A stretch of 64,000 nucleotides of DNA from Rhinopomastus cyanomelas (Eukaryota; Chordata; Aves; Bucerotiformes; Rhinopomastidae), in the NCBI GenBank assembly GCA_013400115.1, contig VXBP01008541.1, positions 1 to 64,000 on the forward strand, read 5' to 3'. Shown here in pieces: positions 1 through 10,889 of this stretch. The notes under the pieces are model-generated. The model was not told the origin of the DNA and searched no databases. It saw only the letters and a program-made list of their open reading frames with translations. Position 1 is the stretch's first letter, and each line of letters opens with the position of its first letter. The translations under genes and the position numbers were made by a program.

Positions 1-215
1 AGGTGAGGAAGAGTCTGGTCTGTGCAGCAGGAGGTTAAAAAGGGGCTGAAGGAGGTGGGGGGGGCTGTGCAGGAGGAAGAGAAAGGGGAGCTGAAGGAGG
101 TGGGGAAGGAGCTATTTAGGAGGAGGTGGGGAAGGGGTTGAAGGTGGAGATGGGGAAGGGTCTGTGCAGAAGGGTGTGTAGTAGGTGGGGAAGGGAGTGT
201 AAGATGTGGGGAAGT
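1..215. repeat. Purine-rich degenerate tandem repeat
   Basis: Variants of 'gaaggaggtggggaagg' recur with spacing of about 20 to 45 bases, giving an almost pure G/A strand. It is cut by the left edge of the window. No coding potential was seen. Confidence 0.7.
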
Positions 216-535
216 AGTTGCAGCCCCTCTCCTAGATTCTTTCGATCTTTTCAAAACATTTTGGTCCTTTTTATGCTTTGAGCTCAGTTTGATCTAATTT
301 CCTTCAAGGAAAATGTGCAATAGGTTTATATGGTTGAAAGAACTCAGGTGGGATTTGTACTTTAATGAGGGGCCTTTTCCAACCCTGATCATTCTGTAAT
401 CCCTTTTTCCCCCTAATTTATGTGGCTGCACATCATTCCTGATCAGATATTCTCAGCAATGGGATCTACTTTGGCCTCTTCCAAATATTGTAGTGCATAT
501 TCAGGTACAGAGGGTTGGTTTCTCGTTGGCTTGGA
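216..535. other. Intronic or upstream sequence, little recognisable
   Basis: Mostly unique-looking A/T-rich sequence. The segment near 366-402 ('ccttttccaaccctgatc') looks like a decayed + strand CR1 3' tail. Nothing else seen. Confidence 0.5.
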
Positions 536-880
536 GACTTGAGCCATCATGTTGAGGGTTGGAGCTGCTGCACTGAGGGCTGGAGACATCGTGCTGAGAG
601 TTCAGTGTGTTGTGTCGAGTTGAGACTTGAGCCATTGAGTCATGGTGAGGGCTAAAGCCATTTGGTTAAGGGCTTGAGCCATTGTATTGGGCTGAGGGCT
701 TGAGCTGTTGGATCAAGGGCTCAAGCCATTGTGTTTGGTCGCGGGCTCGAGCCATTGCATCAAAGGTTCGAACTATCACATCAGATTGAGAGCTCAAGCC
801 GCTTGGCTGAGATCTTGAGTTGTTGTGTTGAGGGCTACAGCCATCATGTTGGGAGTGGATGTCCTTGTGCGTTGGTGTCC
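536..880. repeat. Degenerate minisatellite, unit about 24-30 bp
   Basis: Phrases such as 'gggcttgagccattg' and 'gggctcaagccattg' recur many times, with intervening 'ttgtgttgagggct'. Units vary in length and sequence, so this is an old tandem repeat. The open frames across it are a by-product of the periodicity. Confidence 0.7.
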
Positions 881-1261
881 TTGATGTTTTTAAGCTGTCA
901 ATTTTGTGTACCCACAGAAAATCCTTGTCAAGGACATGACTAGAGGCTCTTTGAGGAGTCTGACCAGCTCCTGTTGCACATAGGGCTGACATAAACAGTG
1001 TCTTTGTTTTTTTTAAGCCCTCCCAGCAGAGAAAGGGAAGGTAGGTCTTGGTGAGAATTGGGATGTAGTTATGGATTCCACGTTCCAAGCTAGAGGGTTA
1101 TCAAATGAGTGCTCCACTGACCTGTGTGTGAGGTGAGGGATGTGGCTGAAGGCCAGCAGTGTGATAATACCCTGTGTCCTAGATTAAAATCATCTAGCTT
1201 TAAATAGAGCAGCACAGAAGCCAGCTGAAAGTAACCATAATGCCTGCTCTGGTTTCTAAGG
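881..1261. other. No recognisable feature
   Basis: Unique-looking sequence between the minisatellite and the first CR1. It contains a T-run near 1005-1014. Nothing supported. Confidence 0.5.
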
Positions 1262-1685
1262 GAGTGGAGCATCTCGCTGATGAGGAAAGGCTGAGGGATC
1301 TGGGTCTCTTGAGCTGGGGAAAATGGAGACTGAGAGGTGACCCCATCAGTGCTGATCGGTATGGAAGGGGTGGGTGTCAGGAGTATGGAGCCAGGCTCTG
1401 CTCAGGGGCACCCAATGATAGGATAAAGGGCACTGTGTGTCAGCTGGAACAGAGGAGGTTCCACATCAGTGTGAGAAGGAACTTCTTCCCAGTGCGGGTG
1501 ACAGAGCACTGGAAGGGGCTGCCCAGGAGGTTGTGGAGTCTCCTTCTCTGGAGACGTTTAAAACCCACCTGGCCATGTTTCTGTGCGACTGGATCTAGGG
1601 GATCCTGCTGTTGTGGGGGAATTGGACTGGATGATCTTTTGAGATCGCTTCCAATCCCTAATATTCTGTGATTCTGTGATTCTTT
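1262..1685 (+). mobile_element. CR1 LINE 3' fragment, type A
   Basis: 5'-truncated copy. It carries the type A body (ggagccaggctctgctcagg, then the gataggat motif) and the tail 'tccaatccctaatattctg', followed by two ATTCTGTG units at the 3' end. Confidence 0.93.
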
Positions 1686-2167
1686 GGGTTTAGAGAGGGT
1701 TTTTTTAAAATGTTCTTTGAACACCTTAATATTACCCTGATAGCCCAGCTTTTTCACCTTAAGAGTAGCCCATAAACCCTTGACTCTTAGTTGCTTGAGG
1801 TATCGCCTTCCTGTTGGGGAATGGGGCTGGAGTCTTGGTTTAGGGTAGAGCACCAGTCTCCTGGCTTGTTTGGAGATGCAGATCAGTGCCCAGTGAGTTC
1901 CTTTACTGCTTGTACATCCTTGGTGTGGGAGGTGCAGCTGAGCCTTCTGAGGTCTTGAAATGTGGTTTGACCTGACCAGCCCTGCTTGAGGCAAATAAAA
2001 AAGGAGTAGTGTCCCTTTGGATGTTAAAAGCTTCCAAAAATAGTTGCAAAGTCTCAGCTAAATTTAATACAGCTACAAAGTCAACAGAAAGGGATTAGGA
2101 CATTTGGAATTTGCACTAGTTTGAAATAAAATCCTCTTCTTCATATCTGCATCTTCTGTAAGAGGAT
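1686..2167. other. No recognisable feature
   Basis: Intergenic or intronic sequence without repeat or coding signatures that I can support. Confidence 0.5.
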
Positions 2168-2606
2168 CGATGGAGAGACCTTGGGGATCATCTAGCCCAA
2201 CCCCTTTGCTCAAGCAGGATCACATCTTGTTGGGTTTGGAATGGCTTCAGACCAGAAGACTCCACAACCTCTCTGGGCAGCCTGGACCATGGCTCTGTCA
2301 CCCTCACAGTAAAGAACAAGGTCTTCTCTCAGTCTTCTCTAGGCTAAACCAGCTCTTGCAGCCCTTCCTTGTAAAAGAGGTGCTCCAGGCCCCAGTTACC
2401 TTCATTGCCCTCTGCTCTACTCTCTCCAGTAATTCTCTGTCTCTCTGGAACTAGGGAGCCCAAACTGCACACAGGACTCCAGATGTGGCCTCACCAGAGC
2501 AATGTAGAGGGAGTGGATGACCTCTCTAGACCTTCTGGCCACACTCCTCTTGATGCACTCCAGGAAACCACTGACCTTCTTGGTCACAAGCACTCGTTGC
2601 TGGCTC
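2168..2606 (-). mobile_element. CR1 LINE fragment, old, type G-like
   Basis: On the + strand it starts with the reverse of a CR1 tail ('gatcatctagcccaaccc') and runs through 'gaagactccacaacctctct' to 'ctccagatgtggcctcacc'. It is more diverged than the type A copies and has lost the ATTCTRTG end. Confidence 0.85.
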
Positions 2607-2610
2607 CTGA

Positions 2611-2953
2611 GGTGGATTAGAAGCAGGGTGGTTAGTAGATTGGGGGAGGTTCTCCTGCCCTTCTACTCTGCCTGGCTGAGAGCACGTCTAGAATCTTGTG
2701 TCCAGCAGTGGACAGAAGTTCCACAGTTCCAGAAGGACACAGAGCTGCTGGAGAGGGTCCAGCGCAGAGCCACAATGATGATGAAGCAGGTAAAACATCT
2801 CCCTGCTGAGGGAGCTGAGTCTCTTGAGCTTGGAAAAAAGGAGACTGGGGGGTGACCTCATGAGCTGATAAATATGGAAAGGGTAGGTGTCAGGAGGATA
2901 GAGCCAGGCTCTGCTCAGGGGTACCCACTGATGGGACAAGAGGCAACTGTGAA
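2611..2953 (+). mobile_element. CR1 LINE fragment, type A, 3' truncated
   Basis: Runs from 'attagaagcagggtggttag' to 'gatgggacaagaggcaac' and stops without a tail. It abuts the previous minus-strand copy at about 2608, within the same 'gaggtggatta' stretch. Confidence 0.88.
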
Positions 2954-2959
2954 ATCTAT

Positions 2960-3065
2960 ACCAATGCATGGGCTTGTTCCTCCCCAGGTGTAGGACATGG
3001 GTTTGCTCTTGTTGAACCTCATTAGGTTCCTCTCTGCCTAACTCTCCCATTGCCTTTCCAGTTTG
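2960..3065 (-). mobile_element. CR1 LINE fragment, older subfamily
   Basis: The string 'cttgttgaacctcattagg' and its surroundings match the upstream part of classical avian CR1 3' regions. It sits against the broken 3' end of the preceding type A copy. Confidence 0.7.
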
Positions 3066-3625
3066 CAGATTGTTCCACTAAATTGTCTCTGTGGGTTTGA
3101 TTCCTCTCAGCATGGTGTTGGGTGCACTTGTGCTTTTGAGCAGGAGCAGAGGTGGAAGCTCCACACTTTTTCTGGAACCTGTAGGGGAACAGTCACAACT
3201 TTTCTTGCCCCAACTTGCCTTAATTCTTGTAGGTTTTGGTCTCGGGACCTGGTGATACTTGTATTTTATAGGGATTGTGTTTCAAGCTTCTGTTTTGTAA
3301 GGTTTTGTTTGCTTTATTCTATTTTCAGCCACGGTGTTTGTCGTGGCAAGCAGGATGAGAAGTTACTTTGTCAGGAAATGTGCAAAGGACATTTAAATAT
3401 AAAAGGGATTGTGACCAAGTGATTCTGTTAGAGTGAGTCTTTTATTAAAGACAGCTCTTTTTAATAATAATTGACTGGCAATCCAGTTCCTGGGTTGTAT
3501 AGGATTTGGAATTGTTTTAAGGGAATTGAAATGTAAATTCTTTTGTTCTACATCAGTGGGACAAGTGGAAATAGAGTAATTTTTGACCAAAGACTGTATG
3601 AAGGGGCCAAGTAAATGCAGAGAGA
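3066..3625. other. No recognisable feature
   Basis: A/T-rich unique sequence with no repeats or conserved reading frame that I can support. Confidence 0.5.
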
Positions 3626-4745
3626 ATCATAGACTGGCCAGGGTTGGAACCAAGACATTAAAGATCATAGAGTTCCAACCCCCCTGCACAGGCAGGGACA
3701 CCGTCACTAGAGCAGGTTACTCAGGGCCTCAGACAACCTGCCCTTCAACACTGCCAGGGAAGGGGCAGCCACAACTGCCTTGGGCAACCTGCTCCAGCAT
3801 CTCCCCACCCTCACAGGATAGAATTTCTTCCTCATGTCCAACCTCAGTCTCCCCTCTTCAAGTCTGGAACCCTTTCCCCTTGTCCTCTTGCTACCACCCC
3901 TGTTAAAAGCCATCCCCCAGCTTTCTTGTAGCCCCCTTCAGAGACTGGAAAGCTGCTTGAAGGTCACCTGGGAGCCTCCTCTTCTCCAGGCTGAACAACC
4001 CTTAGAGGGGAGGTGCTGCAGCCCTCTGGATCATTTTTGTTGCTCTCCTCTGGACCACTTGCAGGAGCTCTGATGTTGAGGACTCCAGAACTGGGTCCAG
4101 GACTCCAGGTGGGGTCTCACCAGTGCAGAGGTAGAGAGGGAGAATCCCCTCCCTTGACCGACTGTCCCTGGTTCTTTTGCTGCAGCCCAAGACAGGCTTG
4201 GCGAGGGGAGGTGCTGCAGCCCTCTGGATCATTTTTGTTGCTCTCCTCTGGACCACTTGCAGGAGCTCTGATGTTGAGGACTCCAGAACTGGGTCCAGGA
4301 CTCCAGGTGGGGTCTCACCAGTGCAGAGGTAGAGAGGGAGAATCCCCTCCCTTGACCGACTGTCCCTGGTTCTTTTGCTGCAGCCCAAGACAGGCTTGGC
4401 GCTCTGGGCTGCCAGCGCACACTGATAGCTCCTGTTCAACATCTGTTCCATCCCCATGTCCTTCTCCTCAGGGCTGTTCTCAATCTTTTCTCCTCCCAAT
4501 CTGTACTGTTGCATGAGATTGCCTTGACCCAGGGGCAGACCCTTGCCCTTGTTGAACTCCATGCAGTTTGCACAGCCCACTTCTGGAGGCTGGCAAGGTC
4601 CCTCTGGATGGCCTCCCTTCCCTCTAGGGTCTTCATCATGCAGTTTGGCCACCAACAACAAAACCCCTGAGCCTTCAGGTGACTGATAGAGAGCTGTAAG
4701 GTTAGGATTTGGCTCTTAGATCTGTTGGTTAAGTTGTTTATAATG
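3626..4745 (-). mobile_element. CR1 LINE fragment, type F, with internal duplication
   Basis: Begins with the reversed tail ('gttccaacccccctgcac') and continues through the type F body ('cttcctcatgtccaacctca') to sequence near the ORF2 end. A 198-bp stretch is present twice in tandem (see 4005-4400). The far end merges into unlabelled sequence near 4700-4745. Confidence 0.9.
4005..4400. repeat. Perfect 198-bp tandem duplication inside CR1
   Basis: Bases 4005-4202 and 4203-4400 are identical by direct reading, including the 'gaggggaggtgctgcagccc' start and the 'agacaggcttggc' end. Surrounding CR1 sequence is well diverged, so the duplication is much younger than the element, or is an assembly artefact. 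Confidence 0.93.
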
Positions 4746-5129
4746 CAGAACAAAGTAGGGTTTACAGCTCAGGTCTGGCTGGAGGTAACTTCAGATAAGG
4801 ACACAGGGTAGGAAGTTGATGGTGAGCTGCAAACACTTAAAAACCCTGACTTTGCCTCTCAATCCCTATTGGGTTTATTCATTCATACTTCTTGCCTGGC
4901 TCTGTTCACCCTGAGCTGTAGGGTCATGCTGGGCTTAAGTGAGTTGCTTCTAAGTCCAGAGGAAGTTTTGCTGCAGTATCTCCTTCCTACTGCCCTGATG
5001 TAACTGCTGAGACTGTGACCATCTCCTCTGTTATTTGTTGAGGCTTTTTCTTCCAGTCAGAATGGAATTCTTCAATTGGAAAGAAGTTGTTGATAGTTGT
5101 GTCAGTGACAGACTGAGTTTGTTAAAATA
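4746..5129. other. No recognisable feature
   Basis: Unique-looking sequence between two CR1 fragments. Confidence 0.5.
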
Positions 5130-5490
5130 CTGAGTACCGGGGGCAGTGCTGGGCTTCTCACTTCAAGAAAGATTGAGGGGCTGGAGCCAGTGCAGAGGGG
5201 CAATGAGGGTGAGGAAGGGACTGCAGGGAAAGTTTGATGAGGAGAGGCTAAAGGAGCTGGGGAGAGTTAGGTTGGATGTTAGGGAGCCCTTCCTGATGGA
5301 AAGAGTGATCAGAGCCTGGACTGGACTGCCCAGGGCAGTGGCAGAGTCCTCATCCCCGGAGGTGTTGAAGGACAGCCTGGCTGTTGTCCTTAGTGCCCTG
5401 GTGATTGTGATGATACTAGGTCTGAGACTGGTCTGGCTGAGCTCAGAGGGTTTTTCCAGCCTTGATAATTCTGTGAATTCTGTATTTTGA
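5130..5490 (+). mobile_element. CR1 LINE 3' fragment, type B
   Basis: Carries 'taggttggatgttaggga', then 'tgcccagggcagtggcagag', and a decayed tail 'gataattctgtgaattctg'. Confidence 0.9.
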
Positions 5491-6510
5491 GATATAAAAG
5501 TCTGTTGGCACATTGAAAAGTGGTTGCTGGTCCGAGGCTCACGGCATGGTGTGTTCAAACCCTCCCTGTGTGTGGTTTATAAAACACAGGAGTAAGAAAC
5601 TCTTCTGGTTTTAGCTGATGACACAGTTTAGTACCTGGAAAAGGAGGACATCTAAGATCCTGTGACCTGCCAGTTCCCTGTAGCTCATTGTGCTGCTGTG
5701 TGGTATTGACCTCCGGACGAGGTCCTCAGTTGTCCTGCTCTGACCTTGTGGTTTGGACTGGCTGACTTCCGAATATCGGTGGTAAATCTGTCTCCATGAC
5801 CTGCACTAAGTGTGGATTCAATGCTCCTCACTGGCACTTGTGAGCATCACTTTAGCTCCAGGAGTTTTTGTGAGCCCTGAGAATTCAGTACTGACAATCA
5901 GTGACTCCTCTGTACCATAACGACGTGCTCCATCACTTAGATGAACTCGAAGGTCCTTTCCAACCCAAACCATCCTCCAATTGTGCTTTGGGAGCAGCAG
6001 CAGGACTGAGGTTGTATGAAAGGCACAGGCACAGCAAATGAGCTCTGTAATTTCACTTTGCTTTACTGAGATTAGGTGTAATAAGCCTGTAGGGCTTAAT
6101 TTTGGACTCTGGTCCTAAATAGCTCATATTTACAACTATTTATAGAGGACAGCGAGTGCGCAGTAGAGCAAGGGCAAATCTGAACCAGATGAGCAGGCGG
6201 GGTTTATGTAACCCTCAAACTCCTTCTGTTAGGAGGAGAAAAAGCAGCTGATGATCGCATGTGGTTATTGAAAACAGCCCTAAAATGTGAGAGATTTAAT
6301 TATTCTCCTGCCCAGCTTCCACTCAGCTCTGTGGAGGTTGTAGATTGATGTCTGTACACCTCAGTTAGTGACATACTTGACTTGAAACTCATTTACACAC
6401 GAGAATTGGATCTTTCCCTGTTCCACTCGGCTGCTACAGACTTTATGCTTGTATCAACAGTAAGGATTGTTTTTGGTATGAGCTTGTTACTTCAGTGTGT
6501 CTTTAAAATG
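5491..6510. other. Repeat-poor stretch with one CR1 tail relic
   Basis: About 1 kb of unique-looking sequence. A short + strand CR1-like tail ('aaggtcctttccaaccc') is visible at about 5940-5976. Any noncoding exon upstream of RCAN2 exon 1a could lie here or beyond the window; I cannot identify one. Confidence 0.5.
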
Positions 6511-7040
6511 CAAAGCTGGGAGGAGTGACTGACACCACAGCAGGCTGGGCTGCTGTCCAGCAGGACCTGGACGGGCTGGAGAGCTGGACGGGGAGACACA
6601 GAATGAACTACGGCAGTGTAGAGTCTGGCATCTGGGCAAGAACAACCCCAGGGACCAGGATGGGGTGGGAACTGACCTGCTGGAGAACAGCGGAGGAGAA
6701 AGGGTCCTGGTGACCAGCTGTATGGCTAGGAGCCAGCAATGGGCCCTGGTAGCCAAGAGGGCCAATGGCATCCTGGGGTGGTTGAGGACATGGAGAGGGC
6801 AAGGCCTGAAGCTACCGTGGGAAGGTTCGGTTGGATGTTAGGAAGCCCTTCCTCATGGAAAGGGTGATCAGAGCCTGGAATGGACTGCCCAGGGCAGTGG
6901 TGGAGTCCCCATCCCTGGAGGTGTTGAAGGCCAGCCTGGCTGTGGCCCCAAGTGCCCTGGTGTGGCTGTTGTGGTGACATTAGGTCCTGGTCTGGGCTGG
7001 ATGAGCTCAGAGGGCTTTTCTTGATTCTGTGATACTAGGT
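6511..7040 (+). mobile_element. CR1 LINE fragment, type A joined to type B
   Basis: The 5' part (6511 to about 6785) is type A ('gtctggcatctgggcaagaa'). The 3' part is type B ('tcggttggatgttaggaagc' and 'gggcagtggtggagtcccc'), ending at a weak tail near 7040. The switch near 6785-6800 could be insertion plus deletion or a chimera. Confidence 0.88.
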
Positions 7041-7102
7041 ATTAACTCAAAGTGAATTTCATTTTATTCTTATCTACTGCATTAAACGTTCTCAAAGTCA
7101 GG

Positions 7103-7270
7103 GGGGAAGGTTAGCTTGGCCGTGAGAAAATAGTCCTTCCTAGAACAGGTTCTCAGGCCTTGGCAGAGGCTGCCAAGGATGAGGGTTGAGTCGCCATCCC
7201 TGGCTGTGTTTCACAGTCATGGAGTTCTGGAGCTCAGGGTTTGGGGTCAATTGGGACAGCTGGGGTCAGG
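7103..7270 (+). mobile_element. CR1 LINE fragment, type D, next to exon 1a
   Basis: Recognised from 'ggttctcaggccttggcaga', 'tcgccatccctggctgtgtt' and 'gggacagctggggtcagggt'. It ends about 58 bp before the exon 1a acceptor, so only the polypyrimidine region separates them. Confidence 0.85.
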
Positions 7271-7330
7271 GTTTCTTTGCCTGTGGACGTGCTATTTTTC
7301 TAACTGTGTGTCTCCTCCATGCTGCCAGGG

Positions 7331-7555
7331 ATGAGGGGAGATTCGTACCTGTTTGGAGTGCGGGACCTCTCTCACTACGGCTGCATCTGCGGAGATGGAG
7401 GACACTTCTTGCTCTGCTCCATAAATGGAGACGACAATTTAAAGAGATGTTTTGCAAAGGAAGATTTTCATGAAATAATTGACTTCAATGACCTCCCAGA
7501 TTCTCTCTTTGCTTGCAACGTTCACCAGTCCGTGTTTGAGGATGAGGACAGTAAG
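7331..7555 (+). CDS. RCAN2: RCAN2 exon 1a: alternative first coding exon (long isoform N-terminus)
   Basis: Encodes residues 1-75 of the 243-residue calcineurin regulator RCAN2 isoform. The exon itself starts at 7329, after a pyrimidine-rich tract ending in 'catgctgccag', so a noncoding exon must lie upstream; ATG follows two bases into the exon. A more 5' in-frame ATG at 7319 falls inside the acceptor and is not used. The donor is AAG|GTATGA at 7556, phase 0, joining exon 2 at 56738. The segment has a cysteine-containing GCICGDGGHFL patch (17-27), an acidic stretch EDFHEIIDFNDLPD (44-57), and ends with SLFACNVHQSVF (58-69), the family motif that leads into the RRM-like fold. Total length of 243 residues equals the long mammalian RCAN2 as I remember it. 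RCAN1 and RCAN3 are excluded by the exon 3 and 4 sequence. Confidence 0.93.
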
Positions 7556-7813
7556 GTATGATGTTCTATATCTCCAGTATAAGAGACACAGATGCTTTGT
7601 GTTTGTTTCTGTTGTAGCCTCAATGGAACAGTTTGTCTTGAGCAGAGAAACTGGGTCACAAACATGAGGGTTTTGTTCTAAGGTGACAACAGTGCTCTGC
7701 CGTGAGGTTTATTTTGAGATCTGAAAACTCCTTTTTGCCAGCTACAGCGAACAGAGGAGCTGCTTTTGCTGTATTTTATCAATTGTGGAATCATTTATGG
7801 CCTCATGTTGCAT
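7556..7813. other. RCAN2 intron start after exon 1a
   Basis: Donor GTATGATG followed by unique intron sequence. This intron is 49,182 bp to exon 2 when exon 1a is used. Confidence 0.8.
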
Positions 7814-8035
7814 AGGAGAGGTTTGGGTTGGATCTTAGGAAGAAGTTCTTTGCCGAGAGAGTGTTTGGGCACTGGAAAAGGCTGCCCAGGGGATGGTGGA
7901 ATGGAGATGTTTAAAAACCGAGTAGCTAGAGCACCTGAGGCCATGGTCTGGGGGTTAGGGAGCTGTTGGGATGAGGGCTGGAACTGATGATGATGCAGGT
8001 TCTTTTCAGCTGTAATGATTCTTACTGGGATACCT
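7814..8035 (+). mobile_element. CR1 LINE 3' fragment, minor subfamily
   Basis: Starts near 'ttgggttggatcttaggaag', passes 'gcactggaaaaggctgccca' and decays to 'gtaatgattct'. It does not match types A to H closely. Confidence 0.75.
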
Positions 8036-8159
8036 GAGGCTATTTGAGGGTCTTGTTAGAAATAAGTTGAATAAGTGAAACAGGTTTTGGTTGGAACTGG
8101 CTGGTGAGGAATCTGGATAAAACCACAGATTAACTGGGACTGAAGCTGGCCAGGATGGT

Positions 8160-8872
8160 ACCAGTGTAGGTTGGGGTCTGACCTGTTGAACAACGTAGGA
8201 GAAAGGGACCTGGGGGTACTGGTGGCCAGCTGTATGGCCAGGAGCCAGCAATGGGCCCTGGTGGCAGAGAAGACCAATGGCATCCTGCGGTGGATTAGAA
8301 GAGGGGTGGTTAGCAGATCAAGAGAGGTTCTCCTCCCTCTCTACTCTGCCCTGTTGAGACCACATCTGGAATATTGTGTCCAGTTGTGGGCCCTTCAGTT
8401 CCGGATGGACACAGAACTGCAGCAGAGAGTCCGGCACAGAGCCGCAAAGATGATGAATGGCGTAGAGCATCTCCCTGCTGAGGAAAGGCTGAGGGGGCTG
8501 GGTCTCTGGAGCTTGGAAAAAAGGAGCCTGAGGGGTGGCCCCATGAATGTTGATCAATATGGAGAGAGCAGGTGTCAGGAAGATGAAGCCAGGCTCTGCT
8601 CAGGGGCACCCAGTGATAGGACAAGGGGCACCAGGAGTGAGCTGGAACAGAGGAGGTTCCACATCAGTGTAAGAAGGACCTTCTTCTCAGTGAGGGTGAC
8701 AGAGCCCTGGAAGTGCAGGCTGTGGAGTCTCCTTCTCTGGAGATGTTTAAAACCCACCTGGACATGTTCCTGTGTGACTTGGTCTAGGGGATCCTGCTCT
8801 GGCAGTGGGATTGGATAGATGGTCTTTTGAGATCCTTTCCAATCTCTGAAGTTCTGTGATTCTGTGAAACTT
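8160..8872 (+). mobile_element. CR1 LINE 3' fragment, type A
   Basis: Runs from 'acctgttgaacaacgtagga' to the tail 'gttctgtgattctgtg'. The 215-codon open frame across it is remnant and 3' UTR sequence, not a gene. Confidence 0.94.
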
Positions 8873-9725
8873 AGCTCGGTAACAGTATTTGAAGCTGAAT
8901 TCACGTGAGCTCTTGCCCTGCGGCAACAGTTAATAATAGAAAGGATTACAGGGTATTAATCAACCGAGAACACAAAGTTTGAGTTCTACAGGAGTAATAA
9001 AATCATAAGCAGCTCCCCAGGTCCTTGGATTTAATGAGAAATCTGAAGATAATCCCATCTAGTCAAACATGGAGTTAGGAGAGTAACTCTGTACCTGCAA
9101 AAAAGCTGCTCAGTCCACCTCATGGATTTGCACGTGGAACAGGATCTCCACCTCCACCACCCCTGCTGCTATTCTTAGGACACAGCCTTAAGTCCTGCAA
9201 GTCTTTGGGGATTGTTATCCCACACACTTACATAATCCCCCACTCCATTTGCTAACTAAGCCATCAGCTAAATCCCAGAACACAGCTCACAAAAGAGAAG
9301 AGCTCAGAGCAAGTGGGGATGGGATCTCTGCAGGATGGAGATTCTCCAGGTTTCCGGTTCTTCCTTGAAAACTGGACTCTCAGACCCCTTCAACCTCAGC
9401 GAAGCCCCTTAACGGTTGCTTAGAAAAACAACAACAAAACTTCATATAAGTGTGTGGAGCACAAGATTTAAAAGCAATAGAACTGGTGCAGAGTTCTCCT
9501 AAATTGCAACTTAGATTGTGGGATTTTTATTTATCTATAAAAAAAGACTCTCTTGTTCTGGGCTAAGGAATGAACTGTCACTGTTTATTGCTGGGTTTTA
9601 CTCAAACACAGATGGGAAATCATTGTGGAAGGCAACAATTAAACCCAAATGATTCCACTAGGTAGCTCTTGTCTTGTTTTACGACATTTTACCTGGGAAT
9701 TTCCCCACTAAAAATCCTTCTGTCA
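8873..9725. other. No recognisable feature
   Basis: About 850 bp of unique-looking intron sequence. Confidence 0.5.
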
Positions 9726-9970
9726 CGGAATCACAGAACATTAGGGATTTGAAGGGACCTTGAAAGATCATCCAGTCCAATCCCTGCCACAGCAGGATCC
9801 CCTAGATCAAATCCCACAGGAAAATGGCCAGGCAGGTTTTAAATGTCTCCAGAGAAGGAGACTCCACAACCAGGCAGGGCAGCCCCTTCCAGTGCTCTGT
9901 CATCCTCACTGGGAAGAAGCTCCTTCTCATATTTATATGGAAACGCCTGTGTTCCACCTCACACCCAGGT
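9726..9970 (-). mobile_element. CR1 LINE 3' end, type A
   Basis: Begins with reversed tail 'aatcacagaacattaggg' and 'agatcatccagtccaatcc', and ends near 'tccacctcacacccaggt'. Confidence 0.92.
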
Positions 9971-10085
9971 ATGTGAGGTTTCACACCTCACACAGTCAAG
10001 ATTAATAAAATGGTGCGATTGGCTTGGAAGTTATAGGGTAGAGAAATGGGTGGTTTTGGTGTGAGAATTTGCTGCAGACATCCCT

Positions 10086-10289
10086 CACTTCCAGAAGGAC
10101 ATAGCTGCTGGAGAGCCACAGAGATGATGAAGGGAGGGGAGCATCTCCCTGCTGAGGAAAGGCTATGGGAGCTGGGTCTCTGAAGCTTGGAAAAAAGAAG
10201 ACAGAGGCATGACCTCACTAATATGTGAAGGGCAGGTGTCAGGAGGATGGAGCCAGGCTCTGCTCAGGGACACCCAACGATAGGATATC
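10086..10289 (+). mobile_element. CR1 LINE fragment, type A, left part
   Basis: From 'ccagaaggacatagctgctg' to 'cacccaacgatagga', where an LTR-like block interrupts it. The type A sequence resumes at 10890 after loss of about 200 bp of body. Confidence 0.88.
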
Positions 10290-10889
10290 GCGACCGCCGA
10301 GGTGGGAAAATCTGACTAATATGCAGAAGTCATCAGTCAGAAGTCGTTTATTTTACAAAACAACATGGTTTATATCCCATACAGAATTCATCATCAGCTA
10401 CCTTCTACCAATCATTTTCATAGGTGATCCTGCTGTTCCAGGGGGATTGGACTAGATGATCCCTTCCAATCCGCGGTGATTCTATGATCTTGCTGCATCC
10501 TAAGGTTACAGGGTTGGTTAGTTCTGTTTTTACACCACAACCAACTACACAAGGCCACAACAATTCACTTCAGCCTCCTTCTCCTATCTTAACTACTGGC
10601 CTGGTTCTCTTAGCCCTAGACAGACACCCTGTGTTTCACCACAGCAGGCTACCTTGGTCTCTGGACATCGATCATTATCTATTCCTAAGTTCCTAGAGTT
10701 TGCTGCTCTTATCTCACACCTCCAACTGTCTCCTCCAGGGTGTGAGATCTGGGCTTCCAGCATTTCCTACATCTCCCCTCTCCTGTTCAATAATTAATGC
10801 TTTGTTCATTGACTGAGTTATCAGTTACATTTATGTAACGCGTTCCTTCAAAATCCTTGCAACCATGGCTAGTAACAAACTCTATAGCA
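10290..10889 (-). mobile_element. LTR-like insertion (endogenous retrovirus LTR), minus strand
   Basis: A non-CR1 block bounded by CR1 on both sides. Read on the minus strand it begins 'TGCTATAG', has a purine-rich 'ggagaggggagatgtagg' segment, a TATAAA box (10374-10369), a polyadenylation signal AATAAA (10352-10347) 17 bp further on, and a C/G-rich end 'cacctcggcggtcgcga'. That order fits a U3-R-U5 with short R. The 3' terminal CA and a target-site duplication are not visible, so ends may be lost. No internal viral genes are nearby. A small CR1 tail lies inside it. Confidence 0.55.
10424..10488 (+). mobile_element. CR1 3' tail nested in the LTR-like block
   Basis: 'ggtgatcctgctgttccagg' to 'gtgattctatgat' is a type A tail of about 65 bp within the LTR-like block. 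Confidence 0.85.

Noticed and set aside
536..880. CRISPR-like array
   Set aside because: Units are degenerate and lack constant repeats with unique spacers, and the context is a vertebrate genome.
4002..4661. Open frame of 219 codons on the minus strand with an internal repeated protein block
   Set aside because: Its length comes from the 198-bp (66-codon) tandem duplication in CR1; not a repeat protein gene.
7319..7330. Upstream in-frame ATG before exon 1a
   Set aside because: It falls inside the splice acceptor of the exon (AG at 7327-7328), so it is intronic.
8171..8818. Open frame of 215 codons on the + strand
   Set aside because: It lies wholly in a type A CR1 copy and the same text recurs at many other loci; it is LINE 3' sequence, not a host gene.
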